Positions 56,457-64,000 of a stretch of DNA of 64,000 nucleotides are shown piece by piece. The stretch is taken from contig CAJNDS010002413.1 of the NCBI GenBank assembly GCA_905221605.1, forward strand, positions 737,423 through 801,422, given 5' to 3'. Numbering within the stretch: position 1 is the first letter of the stretch; each line of letters starts with the position of its first letter. Position numbers and translations under genes: made by a program. Source of the stretch: Symbiodinium natans (taxonomy: Eukaryota > Sar > Dinophyceae > Suessiales > Symbiodiniaceae). The notes under the pieces were generated by a model that made no database searches, was not told the origin of the DNA, and saw only the letters and a program-made list of their open reading frames with translations.

Positions 56457-56700
56457 TGAGGGTTTAGGGTTTAGGGTTTAGGGTTTAGGGTTTAGGGTTT
56501 AGGGTTGGGGGTTTAGGGTTGGGGGTTTAGTTTAGGGTTTGACCGCATCCGCGGCGGTAGTTTGAGCTTAGGAGTTTGGGGCACTGGGTTTGGGGTTTAG
56601 GGGCCGAAAGCTGATTCCCTAGACCCTAAACCCTGGGCTGAGGAACTTGGGGTTTAGGGGTTTAGGGTTTTGGGGTTCAGGGTTTGGGGCTTAGCGGGCC
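56457..56700. repeat. TTTAGGG array, decaying
   Basis: G-strand units after the donor. Confidence 0.88.
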
Positions 56701-57070
56701 CCGAAGCTGCGTAAGTTCGCTTAAACGGCTGCGATCCTAAAGTTTTGTTCAAGGCCAGGGGCTTGTTGGCCGTGTAGAGTTTCTATCAAGGGATGAAGAC
56801 TCGAAGCCCTAAGGTTGTACCCCTAGAGGTTCCGCTTCGTACGCTCCTACTATGGCCCTTATACTACCTTTCAGGATCTTAAAAAGGGTCCCCCGAACCC
56901 AAGGGCACAACCCCATAGGTCTGAGGTAGAGTCCCACCGAACCCTGAACTTTAACCTTCAAACGCTGCTGGAATCCTCGCATTCCGCGAGGGCAGCGCAA
57001 GGCCGCGAGTGCTGCGGAACCGCCAAACGCTGCGCCGACCTCGCCAGACTCTCTAAACCTAAACCCTCAA
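56700..57070. other. Unique intronic stretch
   Basis: Includes a minus-strand open frame (56809-57000) and a + strand GC-rich stretch (about 56985-57050) open as SARPRVLRNRQTLRRPRQTL. Neither has good splice support. Confidence 0.35.
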
Positions 57071-57090
57071 CCCTGTTTTGGGTTCTCCAG

Positions 57091-57195
57091 GCAGCCATGG
57101 CTGCGGCGGCGCTTGCCGTGGCGGAGGAAGCGGTGTGGCTCTCAGAGCAACACCCTGCCTTAGAGGCTCAGGGAACTTTTCTGGAGTCTTTTGGG
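57091..57195 (+). CDS. Candidate exon, 35 codons
   Basis: Acceptor tgggttctccag|G, donor GGG|gtttag (the repeat). Contains LAVAEEAVWLSEQHPALEAQ, an Ala-rich helix, phase 0 to 0. Internal ATG at 57097 lies in an agccATGG context. Confidence 0.6.
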
Positions 57196-57333
57196 GTTTA
57201 GGTTTTGGGGGGTTTGGGGTTTAGGGTTTAGGGTTTAGGGCGTCGGAGAACGTAGGACTTATGGTTTTGGGGGGTTTGGGTTTACGCTTAGAGGGGGTTA
57301 AGCTTCCCAAGGTTTGGGCTGTCCTACTGGCAG

Positions 57334-57358
57334 CCTGACTTATGTCCTGTCTACCAAG
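57334..57358 (+). CDS. Candidate micro-exon
   Basis: Acceptor cctactggcag, donor G|gtccct. PDLCPVYQ, phase 0 to 1. Confidence 0.4.
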
Positions 57359-57364
57359 GTCCCT

Positions 57365-57460
57365 GAGCCCTAAACCCTAAACCCCCCAAACCCGAAACCC
57401 CCCAAACCCTAAACCCTACACCCTAAACCCTAAACCCGAAACTCCCCAAACCCGCAACCC
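57365..57460. repeat. CCCTAAA/CCCGAAA units
   Basis: Short C-strand array before the next exon. Confidence 0.88.
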
Positions 57461-57474
57461 TAAACTTGCCACAG

Positions 57475-57508
57475 GGACTCAAGGTTCTGCGCTCCTGGGG
57501 ACACTAAA
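57475..57508 (+). CDS. Candidate exon, donor unclear
   Basis: Acceptor ttgccacag|G. TQGSALLGTL, entering in phase 1. Confidence 0.4.
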
Positions 57509-57690
57509 CCCGAAATTCTACACCTCCTTTAGGGCTTAGGGTCTAGGGTTTAAGAGCCTTCGAAGCATCAACCCTAACTCCCAACATCTAAGCCTAAACC
57601 CTAAACCCCAAACCCGAAGTATGACCCTAAATCCTAAACCCTAAACCCTAAACCCTAAACCCAAAACTCCAAACCCTAAAAGAGACTCAG

Positions 57691-57750
57691 AGAGCCAACG
57701 CCCGCGAGTCTCGCAGGATGTGATCGGAGTACCTGGAACGACTACTGCTA
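57691..57750 (+). CDS. Candidate exon
   Basis: Acceptor gagactcag, donor A|gtttag (the repeat). SQRPRVSQDVIGVPGTTTA, phase 1 to 1. Confidence 0.5.
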
Positions 57751-57845
57751 GTTTAGGGCTTGGTGTTTTGAGTTTAAGGTTTGGGGTTTGGGGCTTAGGG
57801 TTTGGGATTTGGGGTTTAGGGTTTTAGGGTTTAGAGTTTGTAGGT
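57751..57845. repeat. TTTAGGG/TTTGGGG units
   Basis: G-strand units after the donor. Confidence 0.88.
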
Positions 57846-57905
57846 ATCACACATTGGGTTGCAAGGTCCAGGGCTCCTGATATGTTGCAATCCTCATGAG
57901 ATCAG

Positions 57906-57929
57906 TGGCTCTGAGGCTTTTGGGCTTAA
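57906..57929 (+). CDS. Candidate micro-exon
   Basis: Acceptor tgagatcag, donor A|gttggg. ALRLLGL, phase 1 to 1. Confidence 0.35.
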
Positions 57930-57934
57930 GTTGG

Positions 57935-58205
57935 GCAACCTAAAACCTAAACCCCCTTTTCAACCTATTCTGTCCTAAACTTGGGTTCAGGGACCTAAGG
58001 CCCCAACGACCGAAGTTCAACATCCCAAAACCCTTACCCAGTCAAAGTACGATGTAGTGAGCTGTATCAGCTACATTTTCTTCGTTTTCGGGTTCAGCGT
58101 GCCAACCGTCATCACTGAGTCATCACCATTAATTTGAAATCTGATTATGTTTTTTTTGTTTGGACTTCTATTCCTGTTAGCCGTTATATTCTACTCATGA
58201 ACCAG
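57935..58205. other. Unique T-rich intron
   Basis: Long polypyrimidine stretch (58145-58195) leading into the next acceptor; few heptamers. Confidence 0.55.
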
Positions 58206-58243
58206 AACTCCTAGAAGCGAGCGCCGAGGCAGCCGCCCGCGCG
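58206..58243 (+). CDS. Candidate exon
   Basis: Acceptor catgaaccag, donor GCG|gtcggc. LLEASAEAAARA, phase 1 to 0. Confidence 0.5.
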
Positions 58244-58314
58244 GTCGGCGGAGGACCCCGGATTTTTTTGGGGGCACTCCGATCTTAGACCCCGCACCCG
58301 GACAAGGTTCAGGA

Positions 58315-58535
58315 TTTAGGGTTGAGGGTTTTAGGGTTTTAGGGTTTTAGGGTTTTAGGGTTTTAGGGTTTTAGGGTTTTAGGGTTTTAGGGTTTTAGGG
58401 TTTTAGGGTTTTCGGGTTTTGGGGTTTTGGGGTTTTGGGGTTTTGGGGTTTTAGGGTTTTAGGGTTTTAGGGTTTAGGGTTTAGGGTTTAGGGTTTAGGG
58501 TTTTGGGGTTTGGGGTTTGGGGTTTAGGGTTTAGG
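58315..58535. repeat. TTTTAGGG octamer and TTTAGGG array
   Basis: About 17 GGGTTTTA units, then heptamers. Confidence 0.96.
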
Positions 58536-58541
58536 GGTGCC

Positions 58542-58623
58542 AACTGTGCTTTGGGGACAGTTGTCAATTTCACTTCTTTCCTGATAAGGGAACCTATTCA
58601 GAATAGTTTTTCAAAGCACAACT
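58542..58623. mobile_element. Foldback element, 82 bp
   Basis: Termini AACTGTGCTTT and AAAGCACAACT; AT-rich core. Confidence 0.6.
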
Positions 58624-58689
58624 CAGGCTGAACCCTAAACCCTAGCCCTAGACTCTAAACCCGAAACCCTAAACTCTAAACTCTAAACC

Positions 58690-58815
58690 CTAAAGCCTAT
58701 AAAGCCTATAAAGCCTATAAAGCCTATAAAGCCTATAAAGCCTATAAAGCCTATAAAGCCTCTAAAGCCTATAAAGCCTAAAGAGCCTAAAGCCTGAAGC
58801 CTAAAGCCTAAACCC
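58690..58815. repeat. AAAGCCTAT nonamer array
   Basis: About ten AAAGCCTAT units, then AAGCCT variants. Confidence 0.93.
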
Positions 58816-58851
58816 TTTAGATCTTGCAAGGAGGGCGGGTGGGTGTCTCAG

Positions 58852-58905
58852 TGTTCTCTGGTTGGGGCTGATGGTGCAACCACGGCTCCTGTCTATAAGC
58901 TGTGA
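58852..58905 (+). CDS. Candidate exon, possibly terminal
   Basis: Acceptor gggtgtctcag. CSLVGADGATTAPVYKL then TGA at 58903, phase 0. A GC donor at about 58899 would avoid the stop. Confidence 0.4.
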   Translation, partial: CSLVGADGATTAPVYKL

Positions 58906-59043
58906 GGCCCGAGCCCCTCAGCCTGAGCCCTAAGACTTTAGGCTTCAGGGTTTTAGGGTTGCAGGGTTTAGGGTTTAGGGGTTTAGCGCCCTAAATCTTA
59001 ACCCCTAAACGCTGGGAAGCATCGTTTGCCCTCCTCACCGCAG

Positions 59044-59093
59044 GGCGGGCTGCACAGCTGCTCGCGCCGGGATGCCCGGGCATGACAAGTGGG
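59044..59093 (+). CDS. Candidate exon, frame ambiguous
   Basis: Strong acceptor gccctcctcaccgcag|G. Reads AGCTAARAGMPGHDKW or RAAQLLAPGCPGMTSGA; GC donor near 59094. Confidence 0.45.
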
Positions 59094-59099
59094 GCTTAG

Positions 59100-59400
59100 C
59101 ACTCAAGGTTCAGGGTTCAAGACTCAGGGTCTAGGGTTCAGGGTTCATGATGAGGGTTTAGGGTTTAGTGTTTAGAGTTCAAGATTTCGGGTTCTGGTTG
59201 ATGGGCCCTTTTGAGGGTAGGGTTACGGTTTGTTAGTGGGCTCTCTCTAAACCCCAAAGCCTCCACCCCTAAACACCACGGACGCGTAGGGCTTTGACAC
59301 AGTTCTAGGCCTCTTTTTCGCTTATCTATATATATATATATATAATTAGGGTCTATATTGGGTTTATGTAGGGTTTGTGGGGTTTATAGGGAGGATCGGG
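59100..59400. repeat. Degenerate TTTAGGG and TA run
   Basis: G-strand derivatives; a TA microsatellite at 59325-59344. Confidence 0.7.
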
Positions 59401-59421
59401 TTTATAGGGTTTGCTGCCGCC

Positions 59422-59603
59422 ATGGCCGGCTCGACTGCTGTCGTGGTGGCATCTCGACAGGGGGGCCTCCCTGCGGGAGCGGGCGGCCGACGTGTTGCTG
59501 CAGCTCAACGGTGAGATGGAGCCTTACCCCTGCTGCTTAACGACCAGGAGCAGGTCGTCTTGCAGGAAGGTGCTTCGCTGGACCTTGCAATGCTCCGAAA
59601 CCC
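59422..59603 (+). CDS. Coding island: possible gene start or frameshifted exon
   Basis: An ATG in a perfect gccgccATGG context lies at 59422. After tctcgacag at 59460 a more protein-like frame reads ASLRERAADVLLQLN and meets a strong donor G|gtgaga at 59511. Further on, another frame reads LLLNDQEQVVLQEGASLDLA. Joining the two helical parts needs a frame change, so either a short intron with an unclear acceptor or an indel is present. Confidence 0.45.
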
Positions 59604-59609
59604 GAAACC

Positions 59610-59800
59610 CGAAACCCGAAACCCTAAACCCTAAACCCTAAGCCCTAAGCCCTAAGCCCTAAACCCTAAACCCTAGCACAATGGCCACACGTTCGCAAAG
59701 CGCAGGAACCCTAAACCCCAAACCCCAAACCCCAAACCCCAAACCCCAAACCCCAAACCCCAAACCCCAAACCCCAAACCCTAAACCCTAAATGTGAGTC
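59610..59800. repeat. CCCTAAG/CCCTAAA and CCCCAAA array
   Basis: Eleven CCCCAAA units at 59706-59780. Confidence 0.93.
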
Positions 59801-59807
59801 CCGGGGA

Positions 59808-59868
59808 AGCCTTGCCATGCCCGTGGGTCGACCCACAGGAATGGCATCTGTGGGACGACTGTGAATAG
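59808..59868 (+). CDS. Candidate terminal exon
   Basis: Follows ggggaag. Frame reads ALPCPWVDPQEWHLWDDCE then TAG at 59866. An inner acceptor gacccacag|G at 59838 gives EWHLWDDCE. Possible C-terminus. Confidence 0.4.
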
Positions 59869-59907
59869 AAGTCCTTCCGTGTCACTCTTCGGAGTTTGGG
59901 AGCATTG

Positions 59908-59990
59908 CGGTTTAGGGTTTGGGGTTTGGGGTTTCGGGTTTTGGGGTTTAGAGTTTAGGGTTTTGGGTTTGGGGCCTAGGGTTGAAAGGT
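59908..59990. repeat. TTTAGGG/TTTGGGG units
   Basis: G-strand units. Confidence 0.85.
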
Positions 59991-60008
59991 TTAGACCCAC
60001 ACGCGAAG

Positions 60009-60045
60009 GGCCTTTGGAACAGCATCTTTGGTGGCAATGGCAACA
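60009..60045 (+). CDS. Candidate micro-exon
   Basis: Acceptor cacgcgaag|G, donor A|gtgtaa. GLWNSIFGGNGN, entering in phase 0. Confidence 0.4.
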
Positions 60046-60188
60046 GTGTAACATAGTGTAACGCAAGGATGCACAAGGTAAGTATCCCTAAACCCCAAAA
60101 AGCCTAAACCCTAAACCCGAATCCCGAAACCCGAAACCCGAAACAACCCTAAGCCCTAAACCCTAAACCCTAAGCCCTAAACCCTAAA

Positions 60189-60381
60189 CCCTAACACGAG
60201 GATACACAAGGTAAGTGAAGCCGAACTCTCAGGTCTGCACACCGCACGAGCAAGCTGCACAACGGCGCGGCGATGATGAAGGCCCCCTCAAAGCCATTTG
60301 GGGTTTGGGGTTGAGGGTTTCGGGTCTAGGGTTTAGGATTTAGGGTTTAGGGTTTAGGGGTGTGTATCCTCGTGTTACGTT
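60189..60381. repeat. Inverted repeat flanking an exon
   Basis: CTAACACGAGGATACACA at 60191 is inverted at about 60361-60378 (GTGTATCCTCGTGTTA). A similar GCAAGGATGCACAAGGTAAG lies at 60062. Confidence 0.65.
60233..60302 (+). CDS. Candidate exon, frame ambiguous
   Basis: Acceptor cgaactctcag|G, donor at gtttgg. Reads VCTPHEQAAQRRGDDEGPLK or SAHRTSKLHNGAAMMKAPSK. Confidence 0.45.
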
Positions 60382-60581
60382 TAGCGTTAGGGTTTAGGGT
60401 TTAGGGTGGAGGCTTTAGGATTTAGGGTGTAGGGCCCTAATTACTCCCACCGGCTTGGATTGCAGGGTGGTCGTAATCCCCCAAACCTCAACCCTGAGCC
60501 TCTGTATCCCTCAAACCCTAAACTCCAAGCCCTAAACCCTAAACCCCAAACCCTAAATCCCAAACTCTTGAACCTCTGTAG

Positions 60582-60625
60582 GGAACACTGATGCTAGAAT
60601 CCAACCGGCTACCCTGCACCCTCAA
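60582..60625 (+). CDS. Possible exon
   Basis: Acceptor aacctctgtag|G. GTLMLESNRLPCTL, phase 0; donor unclear. Confidence 0.3.
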
Positions 60626-60691
60626 CCCTCAACCCCTAACCCCTATTTAGGGCTTAGGGTTTAGGCTTAGGGCTTAGTGTTTAGGGTTTCT

Positions 60692-60788
60692 TAAGAACCC
60701 AAAATTTAGTTTCTTGTAGGTTGTTACCATAGACTCCCTTATATGGGACTCGTAGGTACCCTGCAGAAAAGTAGGCCTTGGGTTCTTA
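60692..60788. mobile_element. Foldback element, 97 bp
   Basis: Termini TAAGAACCCAA and TTGGGTTCTTA are perfect inverted repeats. Confidence 0.65.
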
Positions 60789-60869
60789 CCCTAAACCTTC
60801 AACCCTATAATTACACCCAACTATGGGATAAAGGATGACTCCAAGCTATCAGATTGCAGGTTCAGAGCA

Positions 60870-61025
60870 ACCCTAAACCCTAAACCCTAAACCCTTAACC
60901 CCCAGCCCTAAAACCTAAACCCTAAACCCTAAACCCTAAAACCCTAAACCCTAAACCCTAAACCCTAAACCCCAAACCCTAAGCCCTAAACCCTAAACCC
61001 TAAACCCTAAACCCTAAGCCCTAAG
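60870..61025. repeat. CCCTAAA array
   Basis: About 20 C-strand units upstream of the next exon. Confidence 0.95.
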
Positions 61026-61032
61026 CCCAAAG

Positions 61033-61062
61033 GTGCAGCTCCCTCACTTAGGGGCTGGGGAG
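61033..61062 (+). CDS. Candidate micro-exon
   Basis: Acceptor gcccaaag|G, donor GAG|gtaacc. VQLPHLGAGE, phase 0 to 0. Confidence 0.45.
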
Positions 61063-61111
61063 GTAACCTTTAGCCTTCTTGGCTTTATAGAATCCTAAAA
61101 CGTGGTTAATT

Positions 61112-61180
61112 TTAGGGTTTAGGGTTTAGGGTTTAGGGCCTAGGGTTTGGGGTTTAGGGTTTAGGGTTTAGGGTTTGGGC
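61112..61180. repeat. TTTAGGG array
   Basis: G-strand units. Confidence 0.92.
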
Positions 61181-61283
61181 TAGGGTATTCAGCCCCTAAG
61201 CTCAAGTGACGCCACGCGATAGGTTCTTCCGGGTTTCGTTCAATACCCTGATTAGGGTGTAGGGTTTAGGGTTTAGGGTTTAG

Positions 61284-61363
61284 ATGCCATGACGCCGGAG
61301 GGCTCCGTGAAGCTACACAGGGTGCCTGTTCAGGAACTCATCGAAAACTTCGAACGCTTTTGA
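61284..61363 (+). CDS. Candidate terminal exon with stop codon
   Basis: Acceptor gggtttag, supplied by the TTTAGGG array. Contains MTPEGSVKLHRVPVQELIEN, then FERF and TGA at 61361. About 70 nt of unique AT-richer sequence follow, plausible as 3' UTR. The clearest gene end in the window. Confidence 0.55.
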
Positions 61364-61429
61364 CTCCTGTTTATGCTTTTACCGCCCTATAACATGCTCA
61401 AAATACAAGCTATACCAGCCATACCAAAG

Positions 61430-61575
61430 CCTCAACCCCTGAACCCTTAAGCCGGGAAAACATGACCTCAAACCTTACAAGCCCTAAAGCCCTAAAGCCC
61501 TAAACCCCTGAACCCCTAAACCCCTAAAGCCCACCCCCAAGCCCTGAACCTCTGAAACCCTAAAACCCTGAGACC
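61430..61575. repeat. Degenerate C-strand repeat
   Basis: CCCTAAA variants between the presumed end of one gene and the start of the next. Confidence 0.75.
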
Positions 61576-61580
61576 CTATT

Positions 61581-61661
61581 ATGAAGGGGAGCCTCACGGA
61601 GTCAGGCTCACCCCTCGAGCGGGGAAGATGCCCCTTGGCCGGCCTTGCGGGCTGGGGCGGG
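61581..61661 (+). CDS. Candidate first exon of next gene
   Basis: ATG 61581 opens MKGSLTESGSPLERGRCPLA then GLAGWGG, ending in phase 0 at gtttcg. The start is not certain: gaag|GGG at 61587 could be an acceptor instead. Head-to-tail with the previous gene. Confidence 0.45.
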
Positions 61662-61851
61662 GTTTCGGGTTTGGGGTTTCGGGTTTAGGGCCCAGGGTCA
61701 GTAGGACTTTGGGTCCTCATCATGGTTTCGAATTCTAAGGCTTTTAGGCCAGTGGCTTTAGTTCAGAGTTTTGAGATTCTTAGGATTAGTTCGGACGGAG
61801 GGCTTTTTGTTTGTTTCTCCCGTTCTTTTTGTCGTTGGTACCTAAACCCGA

Positions 61852-62043
61852 AACCCGAAACCCTAAACCCTAAACCCTAAACCCTAAACCCTAAACCCTA
61901 AACCCTAAACCCTAAACCCTAAACCCTAAACCCTAAACCCTAAACCCTAAACCCTAAACCCTAAACCCTAAACCCTAAACCCTAAACCCTAAACCCTAAA
62001 CCCTAAACCCTAAACCCTAAACCCTAAACCCTAAACCCTAACC
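61852..62043. repeat. CCCTAAA array (about 27 units)
   Basis: Two CCCGAAA units, then perfect heptamers. Confidence 0.97.
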
Positions 62044-62087
62044 CGGTGTCTGATCGGGTCTCCTGGGCCCTGGTCCGACACCCGCAG

Positions 62088-62125
62088 AGAGTCTGGCCAA
62101 AGTCTCCCTGGAGTGCCCACCCCCG
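62088..62125 (+). CDS. Candidate exon
   Basis: Acceptor acacccgcag, donor CG|gtttag. RVWPKSPWSAHP, phase 0 to 2. Another frame is open. Confidence 0.45.
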
Positions 62126-62185
62126 GTTTAGGGTTTAGGGTTTCGGGTTTCGGGTTTAGGGTTTAGGGTTTAGGGTTTAGGGTTT
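62126..62185. repeat. TTTAGGG array
   Basis: Eight G-strand units with two TTTCGGG. Confidence 0.95.
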
Positions 62186-62203
62186 GACCCTGGAGTGCCT
62201 AAG

Positions 62204-62263
62204 CGGTCCCGCCAAGCAGCCCTCGAAGGGGGAGGGCTCCTTCCCACAGCCATCCAGCACCCC
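62204..62263 (+). CDS. Candidate exon, donor unclear
   Basis: Acceptor gtgcctaag. GPAKQPSKGEGSFPQPSSTP, phase 2 entry matching 62125. Confidence 0.4.
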
Positions 62264-62335
62264 TAACCCTAAACCCTAAACCCTGAACCCTAAACCCCAA
62301 ACCCTAAAACCCTCAGACCCTCCATTTAAGAGCAG

Positions 62336-62374
62336 CGACGAGAGAGGCCTTTCCATGATTCTCAAGGCTTCAGG
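62336..62374 (+). CDS. Candidate exon
   Basis: Acceptor taagagcag, donor AGG|gtagcg. RRERPFHDSQGFR, phase 0 to 0. Confidence 0.5.
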
Positions 62375-62515
62375 GTAGCGATGGCGGGTTGGAGGGTTTA
62401 GGGTTTAGGGTGCAGCCCTAAACCCTAAACCCTAAACCCTACACCCTAGACCCTAAGCCCTATATCCTCAGCCCTAACCCCTTAAACCCACCCACCCACC
62501 CGCCCCCGAGCCCAG

Positions 62516-62541
62516 ATCCCCCACGCTCTCCCGAAGCAAAA
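62516..62541 (+). CDS. Candidate micro-exon
   Basis: Acceptor ccgagcccag, donor AA|gtttag (the repeat). IPHALPKQ, phase 0 to 2. Confidence 0.45.
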
Positions 62542-62542
62542 G

Positions 62543-62620
62543 TTTAGGGTTTAGGGTTTAGGGTTTAGGGTTTAGGGTTTAGGGTTTAGGGTTTAGGGTT
62601 TAGGGTTCAGGGTTTAGGGC
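62543..62620. repeat. TTTAGGG array
   Basis: Eleven G-strand units. Confidence 0.97.
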
Positions 62621-62641
62621 AGCTTGTGTACAAATCATGAG

Positions 62642-62691
62642 ATTCCAAGCCGCCCCCAAGCCAAGAGAGCAGCACATATGTGACTCATAAG
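62642..62691 (+). CDS. Candidate exon
   Basis: Acceptor aatcatgag, donor AAG|gtcctg. SKPPPSQESSTYVTHK. The entry phase differs from 62541, so an exon or a different donor may be involved. Confidence 0.45.
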
Positions 62692-62741
62692 GTCCTGAAC
62701 CCTTTAACTTAAGCAAAGTTGATATCTACATCATAAGTAAA

Positions 62742-62845
62742 CCCTGAACCCTGAAACCTGAACCCTGAACCCTGAACCCTGAACCCTGAACCCTGAACCC
62801 TGAACCCTGAACCCTAAACCCTAAACCCTAAACCCTAAACCCTCT
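62742..62845. repeat. CCCTGAA then CCCTAAA array
   Basis: About nine CCCTGAA units followed by CCCTAAA. Confidence 0.96.
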
Positions 62846-62877
62846 CCACGGAAAACAGCACGAAACGTCTGTGCCAG

Positions 62878-62915
62878 GCCGGGTCCACAGGCACAGCCGG
62901 GTGGAGTCGGCGAGG
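62878..62915 (+). CDS. Candidate exon
   Basis: Acceptor ctgtgccag|G, donor at gtttag (the repeat). AGSTGTAGWSRR, phase 0 to 2. Confidence 0.45.
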
Positions 62916-63015
62916 GTTTAGGGTTTAGGGTTTAGGGTTTAGGGTTTAGGATTTAGGATTTAGGGTTTAGGGTTTAGGGTTTAGGGTTCAGGGTTCAGGG
63001 TTCAGGGTTTAGGGT
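62916..63015. repeat. TTTAGGG array
   Basis: About fourteen G-strand units, three of them TTCAGGG. Confidence 0.97.
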
Positions 63016-63027
63016 GGAGCGTAGCAG

Positions 63028-63081
63028 GATCCGCTCTATTCCGCGGATCTTCGATGCTTACAAGTCGAACACTCCCCCGAA
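63028..63081 (+). CDS. Candidate exon
   Basis: Acceptor gcgtagcag|G, donor AA|gtaccc. IRSIPRIFDAYKSNTPP, phase 2 to 2. Confidence 0.55.
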
Positions 63082-63131
63082 GTACCCTGGAATCGAAACT
63101 CCAACCCTAAACCACCCTACTCCCGGCCCAG

Positions 63132-63172
63132 CCCAGACTGTAAACTGCACGTTCCCGGCCTGCAAGATGGCA
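63132..63172 (+). CDS. Candidate exon, donor unclear
   Basis: Acceptor cccggcccag. PDCKLHVPGLQDGI, phase 2 entry matching 63081. Confidence 0.4.
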
Positions 63173-63179
63173 TCCTAAA

Positions 63180-63322
63180 CCCGAAATTCTTAAGACTCTC
63201 AAAACCCTCAAAACCCGTAAGACCCTGAAAACCCTGAAGCCCTTAAAACCCGACAACCCCTTACAACCTTTAAAGCCCTAAGAACCCTACAACCCTAAAC
63301 CCTAAACCCTAAACCCTAAACC

Positions 63323-63389
<67 letters not shown>

Positions 63390-63395
63390 ACCCTT
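63180..63395. repeat. Degenerate C-strand, then CCCTCAA array
   Basis: CCCTAAA variants, then about ten CCCTCAA units (63322-63395). Confidence 0.93.
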
Positions 63396-63404
63396 TGCGA
63401 AAAG

Positions 63405-63491
63405 GCACCTCCACCACGTCCGTCGCGCCGGGGTCTGCTCCATCGCCGGCGGCGGCTCCGTCGCCGGCAGCCACCGAGCCATTTCACCAAA
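63405..63491 (+). CDS. Candidate exon, Pro/Ala linker
   Basis: Acceptor gcgaaaag|G, donor A|gtacct. Best frame TSTTSVAPGSAPSPAAAPSP then AATEPFHQ. All frames are open because of the high GC content. Confidence 0.5.
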
Positions 63492-63504
63492 GTACCTGGG
63501 CACA

Positions 63505-63585
63505 GGGTTTGGGGTTTAGGGTTTAGGGTTTAGGGTTTAGGGTTTAGGGTTTAGGGTTTAGGGTTTAGGGTTTAGGGTTTAGAGC
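63505..63585. repeat. TTTAGGG array
   Basis: About eleven G-strand units. Confidence 0.97.
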
Positions 63586-63639
63586 TGGTTCATTGTTCAG
63601 AGTTCAGGGTTTTGGGTGTAGGGTCTTTAGGGCCCTAAT

Positions 63640-63840
63640 CCCTAGTGCTAACCCGCATGTCCATTCTCTTTGGGAATGTTGAAGAAGTAGTGACTTAGTA
63701 GGTAATTGGAGGATGTCAAGCTCGAGGAATACATTAATACCGAGTTTTTGGATAGCTGGCAACTAGTTTGTTGCTATGAAGTATTGATCATTAAGGCTTT
63801 ATTGGTAAATACTTAACTACTACGATCGACTAGTACTCGC
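63640..63840. other. AT-rich unique intronic sequence
   Basis: No heptamers or open frame; it lies between two candidate exons. Confidence 0.5.
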
Positions 63841-63842
63841 AG

Positions 63843-63888
63843 CGAATCCTTTGCCTTACCTTCTGGGCCCTTTCGGGGCTCCAATAAG
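63843..63888 (+). CDS. Candidate exon, GC donor
   Basis: Acceptor tactcgcag. NPLPYLLGPFGAPI, phase 1 to 1 with donor GCCGTA. It joins 63491. Confidence 0.45.
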
Positions 63889-63892
63889 CCGT

Positions 63893-64000
63893 AAACCCTA
63901 AACCCTAAACCCTAAACCCTCAACCCTCAACCCTCAACCCTAAACCCTAAACCTTAAACTCTAAACCCTCAACCCTCAACCCTAAACCCTAAACCCTAAA
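63893..64000. repeat. CCCTAAA/CCCTCAA array at window edge
   Basis: C-strand units continue past the end of the window. Confidence 0.95.

Overview
The window looks like nuclear DNA of a microalga with TTTAGGG-type telomere repeats, most likely a dinoflagellate or a close alveolate. Telomere-like heptamers (CCCTAAA or TTTAGGG and one-base variants) run through it on both strands, but no chromosome end is visible. Between them lie short, GC-rich, unique islands. Most start right after an AG (often AG|G), are open in a protein-like frame on the + strand, and end at GT or GC. This fits dinoflagellate splice habits (AG|G acceptors, frequent GC donors). No long conventional gene is visible; the longest open frames are mostly translations of repeats.

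My main reading is that these islands are micro-exons (about 11-167 nt) of one or more + strand genes whose introns are largely telomere-like repeat. A start codon at 240 in a ggccATGG context could open the gene, and a terminal exon with TGA at 61361-61363 could close it. A further gene may start at 61581 and run off the window. From 13915 to 20299, 27 consecutive candidate exons can be joined with compatible codon phases. Between 28495 and 37618 nine exons (28495, 29281, 30547, 32127, 33135, 34458, 35782, 36553, 37574) encode E/R/Q/A-rich coiled coil; nearly all start and end in phase 0, and many stop at GAG before a GC donor. Frames and sites were chosen by eye, so phase agreement supports the model but does not prove it. 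I recognise no orthologue, so I give no gene symbols.

Introns have a polarity. Where both orientations occur, TTTAGGG usually follows the donor and CCCTAAA precedes the acceptor, so the intron RNA could pair with itself. Local arrays are homogenised for different variants (CCCTCAA, CCCTGAA, CCCGAAA, CCGTAAA, CCCTAAG, CCCCTAAA, TTTTAGGG) and some carry higher-order repeats.

Other content: a plastid-type 23S rRNA 3' fragment (about 19150-19460); several short foldback (MITE-like) families; a copia-like retrotransposon relic (43507-43770); broken protein-like relics near 10.6 kb, 32.4 kb and 40.6 kb; a split reading frame at 38141-38602; a diverged AT-rich satellite (47290-47890); a palindromic tandem repeat with a period near 284 bp (49083-49860); and a segmental duplication (53861-54250 and 54408-54815). 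I saw no tRNA, CRISPR array or bacterial-style operon.
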